DNA of 64,000 bases from Vicinamibacterales bacterium (GTDB taxonomy: Bacteria > Acidobacteriota > Vicinamibacteria > Vicinamibacterales > 2-12-FULL-66-21), in contig DASXLB010000071.1 of the NCBI GenBank assembly GCA_036496585.1, positions 1 to 64,000 of the forward strand. Direction: 5' to 3'. The translations under genes and the position numbers were made by a program. Within the stretch, counting starts at the first letter, position 1. Every line of letters starts with the position of its first letter. The notes under the pieces were generated by a model. That model was not told the DNA's origin. It ran no database searches and worked only from the letters and a program-made list of their open reading frames with translations. Positions 1 through 11,432 of the stretch are shown here, one piece after another.

Positions 1-125
1 TCTTTTTTCCGTCAATCATCGAGAATGTCCGCCAGGTAACCCCATTTTTTCCGGGACGACAAGCGTGTCCCTTCGTGCCGTTTTCCTGTCGACATCGCGC
101 CCGCGCGAACCTAAGAATGCACAAC

Positions 126-2870
<2,745 letters not shown>

Positions 2871-2948
2871 CGAGGGACGCGGGGCGCGAGGTCAGCCCCG
2901 ATCCACGCCGCTCACGTTTCACCAAGACGCGCCTCTTGTACCGCCTCG

Positions 2949-3863
2949 CTATCGCTGGTAGCCGCGGCGCGCCGTCACCTTGTAGCGCTTGTCCTTCACC
3001 TGCACCTCGATCGGGTGCCAGCCGCTCTCGGGCACGCCGCGCGGCGTGTAGGCGAGGACGTAGCGGCTGCGGAAGTCTTCGACGATGCGGCTGAACGTCT
3101 TCTGGAGGCTGGCGATGTCGACCGAGAGACTCTCGCCGCCGGTGCGGATGGCAAGCTCGCGCAGGAAATCCTCGGAACGCAGGATCGGCTGCTTCCAGGC
3201 CAGCCGGATCCCCGAGCGGGCCTGCATCGGCCGCCGCGCTTCCGGCTTCGTCTGGTCGATCGCGACACAGTAGACAACCACGTCGGACTTCGCCGCCAAG
3301 TCGAACGCCGAGTCGTCGGGCAGCCAGCTCGAGGTATCGGAGCCGTCGGTGAATACGATGAGGAGGTTGCGGCGGCCCGGTTCCGGATCCCGCTGCAGCA
3401 TTGCGGCGAAGGCGGCATCCGCGAGGCTGGTCGAGCCGTCCGCGTAGAGCCGGTCGATCGCGGCGAGGACCGGCTCGCGCGACGGCGACCAGGCGCTCGG
3501 CGCCGACACCACCTCGCTGAAGGTCAACACCGCTGCCCGGTCGTCTGGCTTGAGCGCGTCGACCACCGCGTGCGCCGCGTCGCGCAGACGCGGCAGCCCC
3601 GGCTGCATGCTGCTGCTCGTGTCGAGCGCCAGCAGCACGCTGAACGGCACCTCGACGATCTGGATGTCGTCGATCTGCTGCAACACGCCGCTGTCGTGCA
3701 GCTCGAAGTCGGCGGCGGTGAGGCCGCCGACCGGCCGCCGGCCATCGAGGACGAGGGCGTCGACGCGAACGGCGTCGGCCGCGCTGCGGAACCGCTGCAC
3801 GCGCGCCGCCGGAGCCCAGGGCGCGAGCAGGACGATCGCCAGCGCCGCGCCGGCCGCCCGCAT
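2949..3863 (-). CDS. Secreted VWFA-related domain protein, copy 1
   Basis: About 304 residues. The N-terminus MRAAGAALAIVLLAPWAP looks like a signal peptide. It is followed by the conserved lead-in VRVDALVLDGR..GLTAADFEL and a von Willebrand A domain whose metal site is DTSSS at about residue 81. The overall pattern matches the Acidobacteria-specific VWFA-related family, whose function is unknown. Last gene of a four-gene operon; its ATG shares a base with the TGA of the TPR gene upstream (TGATG), so translation is probably coupled. Paralogue of the protein at 4846-5721: the metal-site Asp falls at the same residue number in both. Role inferred only as an extracytoplasmic ligand- or metal-binding protein. 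Confidence 0.85.
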   Translation of the reverse strand: MRAAGAALAIVLLAPWAPAARVQRFRSAADAVRVDALVLDGRRPVGGLTAADFELHDSGVLQQIDDIQIVEVPFSVLLALDTSSSMQPGLPRLRDAAHAVVDALKPDDRAAVLTFSEVVSAPSAWSPSREPVLAAIDRLYADGSTSLADAAFAAMLQRDPEPGRRNLLIVFTDGSDTSSWLPDDSAFDLAAKSDVVVYCVAIDQTKPEARRPMQARSGIRLAWKQPILRSEDFLRELAIRTGGESLSVDIASLQKTFSRIVEDFRSRYVLAYTPRGVPESGWHPIEVQVKDKRYKVTARRGYQR

Positions 3864-4846
3864 CACTGGCAGACCTCGCTGTGCAGCTCCGCGAAGACGA
3901 GGGCGTGATCGCGAGCGGTGAAATGGAAATACGACCACCACGGATCGAAGGACGGCGGTGCGCCGGCGGTGTCGACGCTGCGGCGCGCGCCGGCGTCACG
4001 TCCAGTGCTCGCCAGCAGCGCCGCGAGCGCGAAGCGGCCGGACTGGGCGTGTGGAAGGGCGGCGAGCGCGGCCCGGTAATGCCGTTCAGCGATGAGGGTG
4101 TCGTCGCGTTCGAGCATCGATCCCAGGAAGAGCTCGCCAAGATAGCGATTGACCCGTGATCCCTTGTCGCCGGCCGCCAGCTCGAAGAGCCGCTTCGCCT
4201 CGCGATCGTTGCCGCGCAGCATCTGGATGTGTCCGAGGTGTACGGCAGCGACCGTCAGGTGGGCGGCAAGGCCCCGTTCGAAGAGCGACGTCGCCTCCAC
4301 GAACTCCGACGGCTCGAACACGGTGGTGTCGAGCCTGGCGCCGTAACCGGCGGCACTGGCTTCGAGCACGCGCCCGCGATCGATCCCACTGGCCACGCGA
4401 TACCACGGCTGCTGACGCCAGCGATCGGCGAGCGTGGGCGCCGAGACGCGCGCGGTGAACGCCTTGTACCAGCGGTGCACGAACCACTCGTTGCCCGCCA
4501 GCCCGGCGGCGGCTGCCGCGATCTCGCCCGCCATCGCCACTTGCCGGTCGGCATCGGGGCTGTGGGCCAGCGACAGCGTGATCGCCGCGTCGCCATGCAT
4601 CAGGAGGGCGCGGTCGAGCTCGTCGGCTTTCCAGTCGGTGCCGGTCCGGGTGGCCTGACGCACGCTTTCGGCGACCGCGTCCGCTGGCATCGCCAGCATC
4701 CGCGTGATCGCGTCGCTGGGCGCGTGCGCGAACTGCTCGACCGCCGCCCGGTAGTCGCCCTCCGTCTGCGGCGCTGCCCCAATCAGGGCGCCGGCCGCGC
4801 ACACGACAACACACGTCCACAGTCGAAAATCGCCCGATTTCCACAT
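3863..4846 (-). CDS. Secreted TPR-like protein, copy 1
   Basis: About 327 residues. The N-terminus (WTCVVVCAAGALIGAAPQ) is a likely signal peptide. The rest is helical and Ala/Arg/Leu-rich with tetratricopeptide-like periodicity, ending in a DPWWSYFHF-type motif also found in the paralogue at 5718-6743. ATG at 4846 overlaps the TGA of the preceding VWA gene, and its own TGA overlaps the next ATG. Always paired here with a VWA partner, so the two products may form an exported complex. I do not recognise a specific function. Confidence 0.75.
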   Translation of the reverse strand: MWKSGDFRLWTCVVVCAAGALIGAAPQTEGDYRAAVEQFAHAPSDAITRMLAMPADAVAESVRQATRTGTDWKADELDRALLMHGDAAITLSLAHSPDADRQVAMAGEIAAAAAGLAGNEWFVHRWYKAFTARVSAPTLADRWRQQPWYRVASGIDRGRVLEASAAGYGARLDTTVFEPSEFVEATSLFERGLAAHLTVAAVHLGHIQMLRGNDREAKRLFELAAGDKGSRVNRYLGELFLGSMLERDDTLIAERHYRAALAALPHAQSGRFALAALLASTGRDAGARRSVDTAGAPPSFDPWWSYFHFTARDHALVFAELHSEVCQ

Positions 4847-5721
4847 CACAGCTGGTATCCCGCGCGCGCCTTCACGTCGGCGTTGCGTCCTTTCACTTTG
4901 ACCGAGATATTGTGCCAGCCCGCCGTCCCGACGCCGTGCGGAGAGTACGTGATGAGGTAACGGGTCCGGAACTCGCGCAGGATCTCGTCGAACGCCGCCG
5001 GCAGGTTGCCGGTCGTGTCGGCCTTGATCACGCGGCCGCCCGTCGACAGGGCGACGGCGTCGAGGAATTCGGTCTGGCCCCGCACGTAGACGGGGGTCGG
5101 CCCGAGGGTCGCCGCCACCGCAACGCCGTAGATCACCGCGTTGGCGCGCCGCGACGCTCGCTCGACCACGTCGGCAGGCATCCAGCTCATGTTGTCGAGC
5201 CCGTCGCTGAAGGCGATGAGCAGCGGACGCGAGTCCTGCACGTCGCTGATTGCCAGCGCGGCGTAGAGGGCGTCGTAAAGCGCGGTTCCCCCCTGCGCCT
5301 CGGCCGAGGCCATCAGCGATCGCAGGTTCTTGAAATCGGCCTGAAGCGGCGTTCGCACCCAGATGCGATGCGAGAAGGTGACGAGCGCCGCGCTGTCTCC
5401 CTCGCGCAGTCCGTCGAGGATCAAATCGACCGCCGTGCTCAGGTTCGCCATCTTGCTGCCGGCGACGCTGCCGCTCGTGTCGAGCACGAAGATGACCGAC
5501 AGCGGGAGCGACTCGAGCGCGGCCGAATCGATCGTCTGGACGACGCCGTTGTCGCGCAGTTCGAAATCGGCGGCGGTCAGGCCGGCGATCGGCTTCCGGC
5601 CCTCAGTGACGAGCGCGTCGACACGGACGAGATCGACGCCGCTCTTGAAGGTCTTCTGGGCGGCGGCAGAGAGGGGGAGCAGCGCGCCGAGCGCGCAGGC
5701 GATGAGGACGGCCCGCGTCAC
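4846..5721 (-). CDS. Secreted VWFA-related domain protein, copy 2
   Basis: About 291 residues from a GTG at 5721 that overlaps the upstream TGA (GTGA). This start gives the signal peptide VTRAVLIACALGALLPLSAAAQ; the longer upstream reading has no homology-like content. Lead-in VRVDALVTEGRKPIAGLTAADFEL, then a VWA domain with DTSGS at about residue 81. The C-terminus ends RAGYQL, closely like the RRGYQR end of copy 1. Second gene of the VWA/TPR operon. Function unknown; family members are predicted exported proteins. Confidence 0.85.
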   Translation of the reverse strand: MTRAVLIACALGALLPLSAAAQKTFKSGVDLVRVDALVTEGRKPIAGLTAADFELRDNGVVQTIDSAALESLPLSVIFVLDTSGSVAGSKMANLSTAVDLILDGLREGDSAALVTFSHRIWVRTPLQADFKNLRSLMASAEAQGGTALYDALYAALAISDVQDSRPLLIAFSDGLDNMSWMPADVVERASRRANAVIYGVAVAATLGPTPVYVRGQTEFLDAVALSTGGRVIKADTTGNLPAAFDEILREFRTRYLITYSPHGVGTAGWHNISVKVKGRNADVKARAGYQL

Positions 5722-6743
5722 GCGTGTCTCTTGGTCCGGACTGTGGCGATCAGCAGATCGGCGCGCCAGTACTCGCCGAAGAGGTACGTCCACCACGGGT
5801 CGAACTCGTTGCGGGCGCCCGCGGCGGCCGACACGGCCTCGGCCGCCCACTGGCGATCGCCGCGCCGGTGGTGCAGTTCGCTCGCCGAGAGGAGCGCCGT
5901 CTGCGCGAGCGGCAGGCGCGCTGCCGCCCGTTCATAGCAGGCGGAGGCCTCCTCGTCGTGGTGGCCGCGCTCCTCGATGCCGCCGAGGAACAGTCCCGCG
6001 AGATAGGCCAGGCGATCGTCTGCCGCGGTGGTCAGCGGCTGCAGAAGCGGGCGCGCCTCGGCGGGTCTGTCGCGTTCCACCAGGACACGTCCGAGCCGCA
6101 GGCGGGCTTCGAGGCGGTCGGGCTCCTGCGCGAGGACGTTGCGGTAGTGTTGCTCCGCTTGTTCGAGCCCGCGCCGGCGATCGCCGGCGCTCCCGGCCGA
6201 GATGCGCGGTGCCGCGTGCATTTCCGCGGCGACGCCGGCGAGCAGCTGGAGTTCCGCGTTGTCGGGAAAGAGGATCAGCGCGCGCGCCAGATACCTGTCG
6301 GCGTCGGGCAGCATCGCGCCCGCCTCGAACCTGTTGACGATCGTGCAGTACCACAAGCGGCGGAACTCGACCGACACCGGCATGGCGTGCCTGGGCTGAA
6401 TCCTGACGGTGGTGTTCGGCGTGCCGCGCGCGCCGTCGCCGAACTCGACGAGGGCTGTCGCGATCCGCAGATGGTACTGTCCGCCGAGTTCCTCCCCGCG
6501 CCGCAGCGCGGCCTCGGTGTGCATCGCCGCTGCCCCGGTCAGGATTCTGGGTGCGCGGGTTTCGTCGAACGCCTGCACCCCAGCGCCGATCTCGGCGTAT
6601 GGGAGCGTCAGCAGTCGCTCGATCGCGGCGTCGGCGTCACCCGAGAGGTATTGCAGGAGCACCGCCGCATAGTCGTCTTGCGCGTGGACCGTGGCGGGTG
6701 CCAGGGCGGTCGCAATCGCTGCGATCAGCATCGAGGCGCGCAT
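5718..6743 (-). CDS. Secreted TPR-like protein, copy 2 (first gene of the VWA/TPR operon)
   Basis: 341 residues. Signal peptide MRASMLIAAIATALAPATVHA followed by QDDY. Central part contains TPR-like helical repeats (for example the AEQHYRNVLAQEPDRLEARLR segment) and the C-terminus has the DPWWTYLFGEYW motif shared with copy 1. Leads the operon TPR-VWA-TPR-VWA, all joined by 1-4 base overlaps. Only about 20 bp separate its ATG from the divergent queG start, so the two promoters must overlap. No specific biochemical function recognised. Confidence 0.78.
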   Translation of the reverse strand: MRASMLIAAIATALAPATVHAQDDYAAVLLQYLSGDADAAIERLLTLPYAEIGAGVQAFDETRAPRILTGAAAMHTEAALRRGEELGGQYHLRIATALVEFGDGARGTPNTTVRIQPRHAMPVSVEFRRLWYCTIVNRFEAGAMLPDADRYLARALILFPDNAELQLLAGVAAEMHAAPRISAGSAGDRRRGLEQAEQHYRNVLAQEPDRLEARLRLGRVLVERDRPAEARPLLQPLTTAADDRLAYLAGLFLGGIEERGHHDEEASACYERAAARLPLAQTALLSASELHHRRGDRQWAAEAVSAAAGARNEFDPWWTYLFGEYWRADLLIATVRTKRHA

Positions 6744-6751
6744 CCGCTCCT

Positions 6752-6757
6752 TATAAT
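6752..6757 (+). promoter_or_regulatory. -10 element (TATAAT) of queG
   Basis: A perfect TATAAT lies 6 nt before the queG GTG, so transcription should begin at or next to the start codon (leaderless mRNA). No Shine-Dalgarno is present. The -35 region has no good TTGACA match. Confidence 0.6.
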
Positions 6758-6763
6758 CGATTT

Positions 6764-7804
6764 GTGACCACGGCGGAAATCAAGGCACGCGCAGCCGAGC
6801 TGGGCTTCGACGTCTGCGGCGTCGCGGCGGCCGGGGCCTTCAGGGAGTTGGCGTTCCTGCGGCAATGGCTCGACCGCGGCTATGCGGGAGAGATGCGGTA
6901 TCTCGAACGCTCCGCGGACCGCCGGGAGGACGTCCGCGCGGTGATGCCGTCGGCGCGATCCGTCATCTGTCTGGGTACGATCTACAACACAGACCGGCCG
7001 TATTCGACGGAGGTCGCCGATCCGGGCGCCGCGATGATCGCCCGCTACGCGTGGGGTGATGACTACCACGACGTCATCCAGGCGCGGATGACCGCCCTCG
7101 TCGAGTGGATGCAGGCGGAGGCCGGCGCCGATTTCGAGACCCGGACGTACGTCGACACCGGACCGGTGCAGGAGCGCGTCTACGCCCAGTACGCCGGCCT
7201 CGGATGGATCGGCCGCAACACCTGCCTGATCAATCCGGAGCTGGGATCCTGGCTCTTTCTGTCGGAGATCCTCTGCAGCCTGCCGCTCGAGCCGGACGCC
7301 CCCGCGCTCGACCAGTGCGGCACCTGCCGTCTGTGTCTCGATTCCTGTCCAACCGGCGCGCTCGTCGAGCCCTACGTCCTCGACGCGACCCAGTGCCTGT
7401 CGTACCTGACGATCGAGGTGAAGGACGCCCTTCCGATCCATCAGCGTGAAGCGCTTGGGCGGCACGTCTACGGCTGTGACGTCTGTCAGGAGGTGTGTCC
7501 GTGGAACGCGCAGCCGGCGGAGCCAGCGGCGGCCGCCACGCCGTGGCTGCCGCGCGCCGTGTTCGACGGTCCGTCGCTGGCGGCGCTGTGGCGGACGCCG
7601 GACGCGGAGCTGCGCCACGCGCTCAAGGGCACCGCGATGACGCGCACCGGCGTGCGGCGTCTGCGCAGGAACGTCGCCGTGTGCGCGGGCGCCACCGGCG
7701 ATGCCGAGGCGCTGACCGCGCTCCGGGAAGTCGATGAGCCGGTCTGTCAGGATCCGATGGTCGCAGAACACGTGCATTGGGCGCTGGAGCTCGGCGATGG
7801 CTGA
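6764..7804 (+). CDS. queG: Epoxyqueuosine reductase QueG
   Basis: Last step of queuosine biosynthesis: reduces epoxyqueuosine to queuosine in tRNA, using cobalamin and two [4Fe-4S] clusters. 346 residues from a GTG at 6764. The two ferredoxin-like cluster motifs are clear: CGTCRLCLDSCPTG (about residues 186-198) and CDVCQEVCPWN (about 238-247). The conserved YVDTGPVQER and GWIGRNTC blocks are also present. The GTG start is supported by a -10 TATAAT 6 nt upstream. Overlaps the next gene by 8 bp, so queG, udgX and yqgE form an operon. Confidence 0.95.
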   Translation: MTTAEIKARAAELGFDVCGVAAAGAFRELAFLRQWLDRGYAGEMRYLERSADRREDVRAVMPSARSVICLGTIYNTDRPYSTEVADPGAAMIARYAWGDDYHDVIQARMTALVEWMQAEAGADFETRTYVDTGPVQERVYAQYAGLGWIGRNTCLINPELGSWLFLSEILCSLPLEPDAPALDQCGTCRLCLDSCPTGALVEPYVLDATQCLSYLTIEVKDALPIHQREALGRHVYGCDVCQEVCPWNAQPAEPAAAATPWLPRAVFDGPSLAALWRTPDAELRHALKGTAMTRTGVRRLRRNVAVCAGATGDAEALTALREVDEPVCQDPMVAEHVHWALELGDG

Positions 7805-8528
7805 GCGGAAGACACGGGGCGCGACAAAGGGGGCCGCCGGCCGGAGTCGCGGATCGGTGCGCGCCGGGGTGCCGAAGAAGCCGAGCAGCAAGGCTGGCGA
7901 TCCGCCTGTCGCCGATCTGCTGCCAGAGCGATTGAGCCTTGGCGGCGTACGCGATGCGGCAGCGGGCTGTCGCGCCTGCGATCTCTATCGGCGCGCGACG
8001 CAGACGGTGTTCGGCGAAGGGCCGTCGAGAGCCGGCGTGATGATGGTGGGCGAGCAGCCGGGCGACGCCGAGGACCTCGCCGGCCATCCGTTCGTCGGGC
8101 CGGCCGGCCGGCTCCTCGATCGCGCGCTCGCGGAAGCCGGCATCGATCGCCGCCGCGTCTACGTCACCAACGTCGTCAAGCACTTCAAGTGGGAGCCGCG
8201 CGGCAAGCGGCGGATTCACCTCAAGCCGAACACCGCCGAGATTGCCGCGTGCCGCCCGTGGCTGGAGACGGAGATTGCGCTGGTGAAGCCGCGGGTGCTG
8301 GTCTGCCTGGGAGCGACGGCGGCGCAGGCACTCCTCGGCAGGGGCTTCAAGGTGTCGATCGGGCGCGGGTCGTTCGTGCCGTCGCCGCTCGCGCCCCGCG
8401 TCACCGCCACCGTCCACCCTTCGTCGATTCTTCGGGCGCCGGACGACCGCACGCGGCGCGCGGAGATGGCCCGATTCGTCGCCGATCTCGCGCGGGTCGC
8501 GCGCGAGCTGTCGCGCAAGGAGACATGA
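7797..8528 (+). CDS. udgX: Uracil-DNA glycosylase, UdgX type
   Basis: Family 4-related Fe-S uracil-DNA glycosylase, 243 residues. Visible are the [4Fe-4S] cysteines (GCRACDLY near the N-terminus and two further Cys in the ACRPW and LVCLGA segments), the catalytic loop GEQPGD (about residue 85), GHPFVGPAGRLLDRAL, and HPSS (about 207). The loop KRRIH at about 137-141 is the hallmark of UdgX, in which that His becomes covalently bound to the DNA after uracil removal. The first about 35 residues are a basic, probably disordered tail. It overlaps queG by 8 bp and yqgE by 4 bp. Alternative: an ordinary family 4 enzyme, but KRRIH argues against this. Confidence 0.88.
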   Translation: MAERKTRGATKGAAGRSRGSVRAGVPKKPSSKAGDPPVADLLPERLSLGGVRDAAAGCRACDLYRRATQTVFGEGPSRAGVMMVGEQPGDAEDLAGHPFVGPAGRLLDRALAEAGIDRRRVYVTNVVKHFKWEPRGKRRIHLKPNTAEIAACRPWLETEIALVKPRVLVCLGATAAQALLGRGFKVSIGRGSFVPSPLAPRVTATVHPSSILRAPDDRTRRAEMARFVADLARVARELSRKET

Positions 8529-9073
8529 TGCCGGACACGTTCACGACGACGCTGCTGCTGTCGATGCCGCAGCTCCAGGATCCCAATTTCGCGCGGACGG
8601 TCGTCCTGCTGTGCGAATACAACCCGGACGGGGCGTTCGGACTGGTGCTGAACCGCCCGACGAAGGCGCCAGCCAGCGAGATGGTCCGGCTCGAACCTCC
8701 CGTCGTCGGCAACAACGGGATGCCGCTCTGGATCGGCGGCCCGGTCGAGCCGCAGCGCGGCTGGATCCTGGTCGGCGATGAGCCGCGCGCCGAATTCAAG
8801 ACCATCCGCGACGGCCTCTATCTTTCGACGTCGCAGACGCTGCTGCGCGAAGTCCTCGAGACACGGCCGGCGCCGCGCGCGCGCGTCCTCGCCGGCTATG
8901 CGGGCTGGGGCCCGGGGCAGCTCGACGACGAGCTCGCGCAGTCGGCGTGGCTGATGGGCGAGGTGGATCTCGATCTCGTCTTCGACGTCGCCGCCGGCGC
9001 GATGTGGGAGACCGCGATCCGCCGTCTCGGGGCCGATCCCGCGGCGTTGACCACGAGCCACGGCGTGCACTGA
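8525..9073 (+). CDS. yqgE: YqgE/AlgH family protein
   Basis: 182 residues, full length for the DUF179 family. Recognised by LLLSMPQLQDPNFARTVVLL, GAFGLVLNRPT, WIGGPVEPQRGWIL and GYAGWGPGQLDDEL. Molecular function remains unclear; AlgH was named for a role in alginate regulation in Pseudomonas. ATG at 8525 overlaps the udgX stop (ATGA); a second ATG follows at 8528. Third gene of the queG operon and convergent with a HEAT-repeat gene, the two stops being about 30 bp apart. Confidence 0.92.
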   Translation: MMPDTFTTTLLLSMPQLQDPNFARTVVLLCEYNPDGAFGLVLNRPTKAPASEMVRLEPPVVGNNGMPLWIGGPVEPQRGWILVGDEPRAEFKTIRDGLYLSTSQTLLREVLETRPAPRARVLAGYAGWGPGQLDDELAQSAWLMGEVDLDLVFDVAAGAMWETAIRRLGADPAALTTSHGVH

Positions 9074-9104
9074 CCGTGCTCCAGGGCCCGCGGTCGATTG
9101 AGTG

Positions 9105-10013
9105 CTATTTTCCGAGCACCTGCTCGAAGAATTGCAGGGCGCGCGGGTCCTTCGACTGGCCGAGCCAGAACATCGCCTGCTTGCGGACGGCGGGGTTCCG
9201 GTTCGTCTTGGCCACGTTGATGAGCAGCGGCACGCCTTCGTCCTTCGGCAGCTGGCTGAGCGCGAAGACCGCGCGTTTCTTGACGTCGGTGTCGGGATCG
9301 TTGTCGATCGCGGCGGTGATGTCGGCCGCCACTTTCCGTCCGGCCGTCTGCGAAAGCCAGAACAGCGCGTCGCCGCGCACCTTCGCGTTCGGATCCTGAC
9401 GCGCCAGCGAGAGCAGCGCCGGCACGGCGATCTCGTCGCGGTGCATGGCGAGCGCCGCCATCGCGCCGCTGCGGAAGCGGTCGGCGCCGCTCGCGAGCGA
9501 GGTCAGCAGCTTCACCGATTCGGCCGGGTCGACGCCCTCGAGCCAGTGGATGGCGCGCCCGCCGGCGTCGAGCTCGCAGTCGGGGGAGAAGATGCGCACG
9601 CGATCGACTGCCGTGTTCTCGACACGGTAGAGCACCACCATCGTGTCGGGGCCTTCGAGGTGAATCGGCCCCTGGTTGGCGACTGGCTGTCCCTGCACCG
9701 TCCGCGTGGCGCGATCGCCGGGCTCGAGGCCGCAGGTAGCCAGCCGGCCGTTGCTGATCACGACGTCGCCGTTGACCCAGGTGTCGCCGTAGCAGCAGGA
9801 CTGTCGGTTGCCGCCGGTCTGGGTCGGCACGCGGTAACCGATCCACGCCGGCTCGGTCTGGGCGGCGACGAGCCGCTGGAACGTCGGCGCGAGCGTGCCG
9901 GCCGCCTGGGTGTCCAGGCGACCGTTGAGGATGGCCGGGTTCTGAGCCGCCGCGCCGTGGGCGACGGCGACGGCGGGGATCAGGCAGAAGAGCGCGATGG
10001 TCGTTGCGCGCAT
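9105..10013 (-). CDS. Exported HEAT-repeat protein (ECF operon, 4th gene)
   Basis: 302 residues. Signal peptide MRATTIALFCLIPAVAVAHGAAAQ. The N-terminal half (about 25-165) is a non-repeat domain with several Cys (QSCCYGD, ATCGLE, SPDCELD) that may form disulfides. The C-terminal half is four to five HEAT repeats (VPALLSLARQDPNAKVRGDALFWL-like units), predicted to form a solenoid for protein binding. It follows a larger HEAT gene by 10 bp in the sigma/anti-sigma operon. Likely an envelope-stress effector or sensor accessory; this is inference from context. Confidence 0.8.
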   Translation of the reverse strand: MRATTIALFCLIPAVAVAHGAAAQNPAILNGRLDTQAAGTLAPTFQRLVAAQTEPAWIGYRVPTQTGGNRQSCCYGDTWVNGDVVISNGRLATCGLEPGDRATRTVQGQPVANQGPIHLEGPDTMVVLYRVENTAVDRVRIFSPDCELDAGGRAIHWLEGVDPAESVKLLTSLASGADRFRSGAMAALAMHRDEIAVPALLSLARQDPNAKVRGDALFWLSQTAGRKVAADITAAIDNDPDTDVKKRAVFALSQLPKDEGVPLLINVAKTNRNPAVRKQAMFWLGQSKDPRALQFFEQVLGK

Positions 10014-10023
10014 GGCCGTGGTC

Positions 10024-11421
10024 CTACTTGTTGAGGATCTCGAGCAGGTAGTCGGTCGCGGCCTTCGAGCGCATGTTCGAGAGCCTGGCGACGATCTCCT
10101 TCTTCATCGCCGGGTCCGGCTCCTTGCGCGCCAGGGCGACGAGCTGGTCCGCGTTGCCGCCGACGAAGAGACCGTTGACGACCGCCTTCTTCACCTCGGG
10201 GTCCTTGTCGCTGCCGTAGATCTCGACGAGCGTGTCGGCGCTGCGCTTGCTGCCCATGACGCCGAGATTGCGGACCGCGAGCAGGCGCAGCTCAGGATTC
10301 GTGTCCGACTTGGCGATGTCGGTGAGCCGGGTGGCGTTGCCGCCGACGAACATCGCGCGGATGACGCTCTTCTTGACCTCGACGGTCGACTCCTTCTGAT
10401 AGAGAGACCACAGCTCGTCGCTGGCGCCCATGGTGCCGAGCTGCTGAACGGCGGCCGCGCGCAGCTCGCCGTTCTGCTCGCTTTGCGCCGCCTGCAGCAG
10501 GCGCTCCTTGTCGCCGGCCACCATGAAGGCGTTGAGGATCCGCTTCTTCAGATCGACGTCCGATGAGGCAGCGTAGACGTCGGCGAGGGCGGCGCGATTC
10601 TCCTTGCCGCCGTGCACCCCCAGATACTGCACCGCCCGCAGCTGCAGGTCTGGATTGGCGCCGCCCTTCGCGATGCCGATCAGCACCTCACGCGCCGCCG
10701 CCGAGTTGCTCTGCGCGAGCACGAACAGCGCGCGCGCTTTCACCCGCGGCGAGCTGGTGCCCTGCAGCAGCTTCTGCAGCACGGGGATCGCCTCGTCGCT
10801 GTTCTGCAGCGAGTTGATCGCGTAGAGCTTCAGCTCTTCGTCGCTCTCCGCTTTGGGATCGACTCCCTGGCCTGAATTGGCCTTGACCTCGACCTCGAGC
10901 GCCCGCGCGTCGGCGAGATAGCGGCTCTTCGCGTAGTCTCTGGTCAGCGCGGTGATCGTGGTGAGCGCTTCGGCGCGCTGTCCCTGCTTGTTCTGCGCGT
11001 AGGCTTTCCAGTAGAGCGCGGCGTCGGCCTTGGTGCCCTTCAGCTCGACGACGCGGTCGAACGCGCTGACCGCGCGATCCCAGCGGGCCGCATCCAGCGC
11101 GCTCTGTCCCTGCTCGTAGTACGAGCCTTCGCGATCGCGATCGCGCTGGGCCCGCTCCTTCTCGCGCGCTGCGTCCTCGGCGGCGCGCTGCGCCGAGGTG
11201 CGTTCCCCAAAGCCCTGGTTCCAGGCGGTGGCGCCCATCGCGTCGAGCGCGGCCTGCGCCGCCGCCAGGGCCTCGGCCGGTTGCGGCGACGCCCCGATCC
11301 CGGCCGCCGCGGCGGCGCGTTCCTGCGCGATCTGTACGGCGCGATCGACTGACTGGGCCGACGCGCTTCCCGCGGCCAGCAGCGCTGCCGCCAGGGTAAA
11401 TGTCAATGTGTTGTGTGTCAT
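10024..11421 (-). CDS. Exported HEAT-repeat protein (ECF operon, 3rd gene)
   Basis: 465 residues from the ATG at 11421. Signal peptide with cleavage near AGSASAQ. Then an Ala-rich helical segment, a highly charged Arg/Glu/Asp stretch at about residues 80-95, a TPR-like pair (YYEQGQSALDAARWDRAVSAFDRVV) and about ten HEAT repeats to the C-terminus. Longer extensions of the frame upstream run into the anti-sigma gene and were rejected. A purine-rich AGGGACG precedes the ATG. A 7-bp tandem repeat array separates it from the anti-sigma gene. Function unknown; the genomic link to an ECF sigma suggests a regulated envelope role. Confidence 0.8.
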   Translation of the reverse strand: MTHNTLTFTLAAALLAAGSASAQSVDRAVQIAQERAAAAAGIGASPQPAEALAAAQAALDAMGATAWNQGFGERTSAQRAAEDAAREKERAQRDRDREGSYYEQGQSALDAARWDRAVSAFDRVVELKGTKADAALYWKAYAQNKQGQRAEALTTITALTRDYAKSRYLADARALEVEVKANSGQGVDPKAESDEELKLYAINSLQNSDEAIPVLQKLLQGTSSPRVKARALFVLAQSNSAAAREVLIGIAKGGANPDLQLRAVQYLGVHGGKENRAALADVYAASSDVDLKKRILNAFMVAGDKERLLQAAQSEQNGELRAAAVQQLGTMGASDELWSLYQKESTVEVKKSVIRAMFVGGNATRLTDIAKSDTNPELRLLAVRNLGVMGSKRSADTLVEIYGSDKDPEVKKAVVNGLFVGGNADQLVALARKEPDPAMKKEIVARLSNMRSKAATDYLLEILNK

Positions 11422-11432
11422 ATGCGTCCCTG

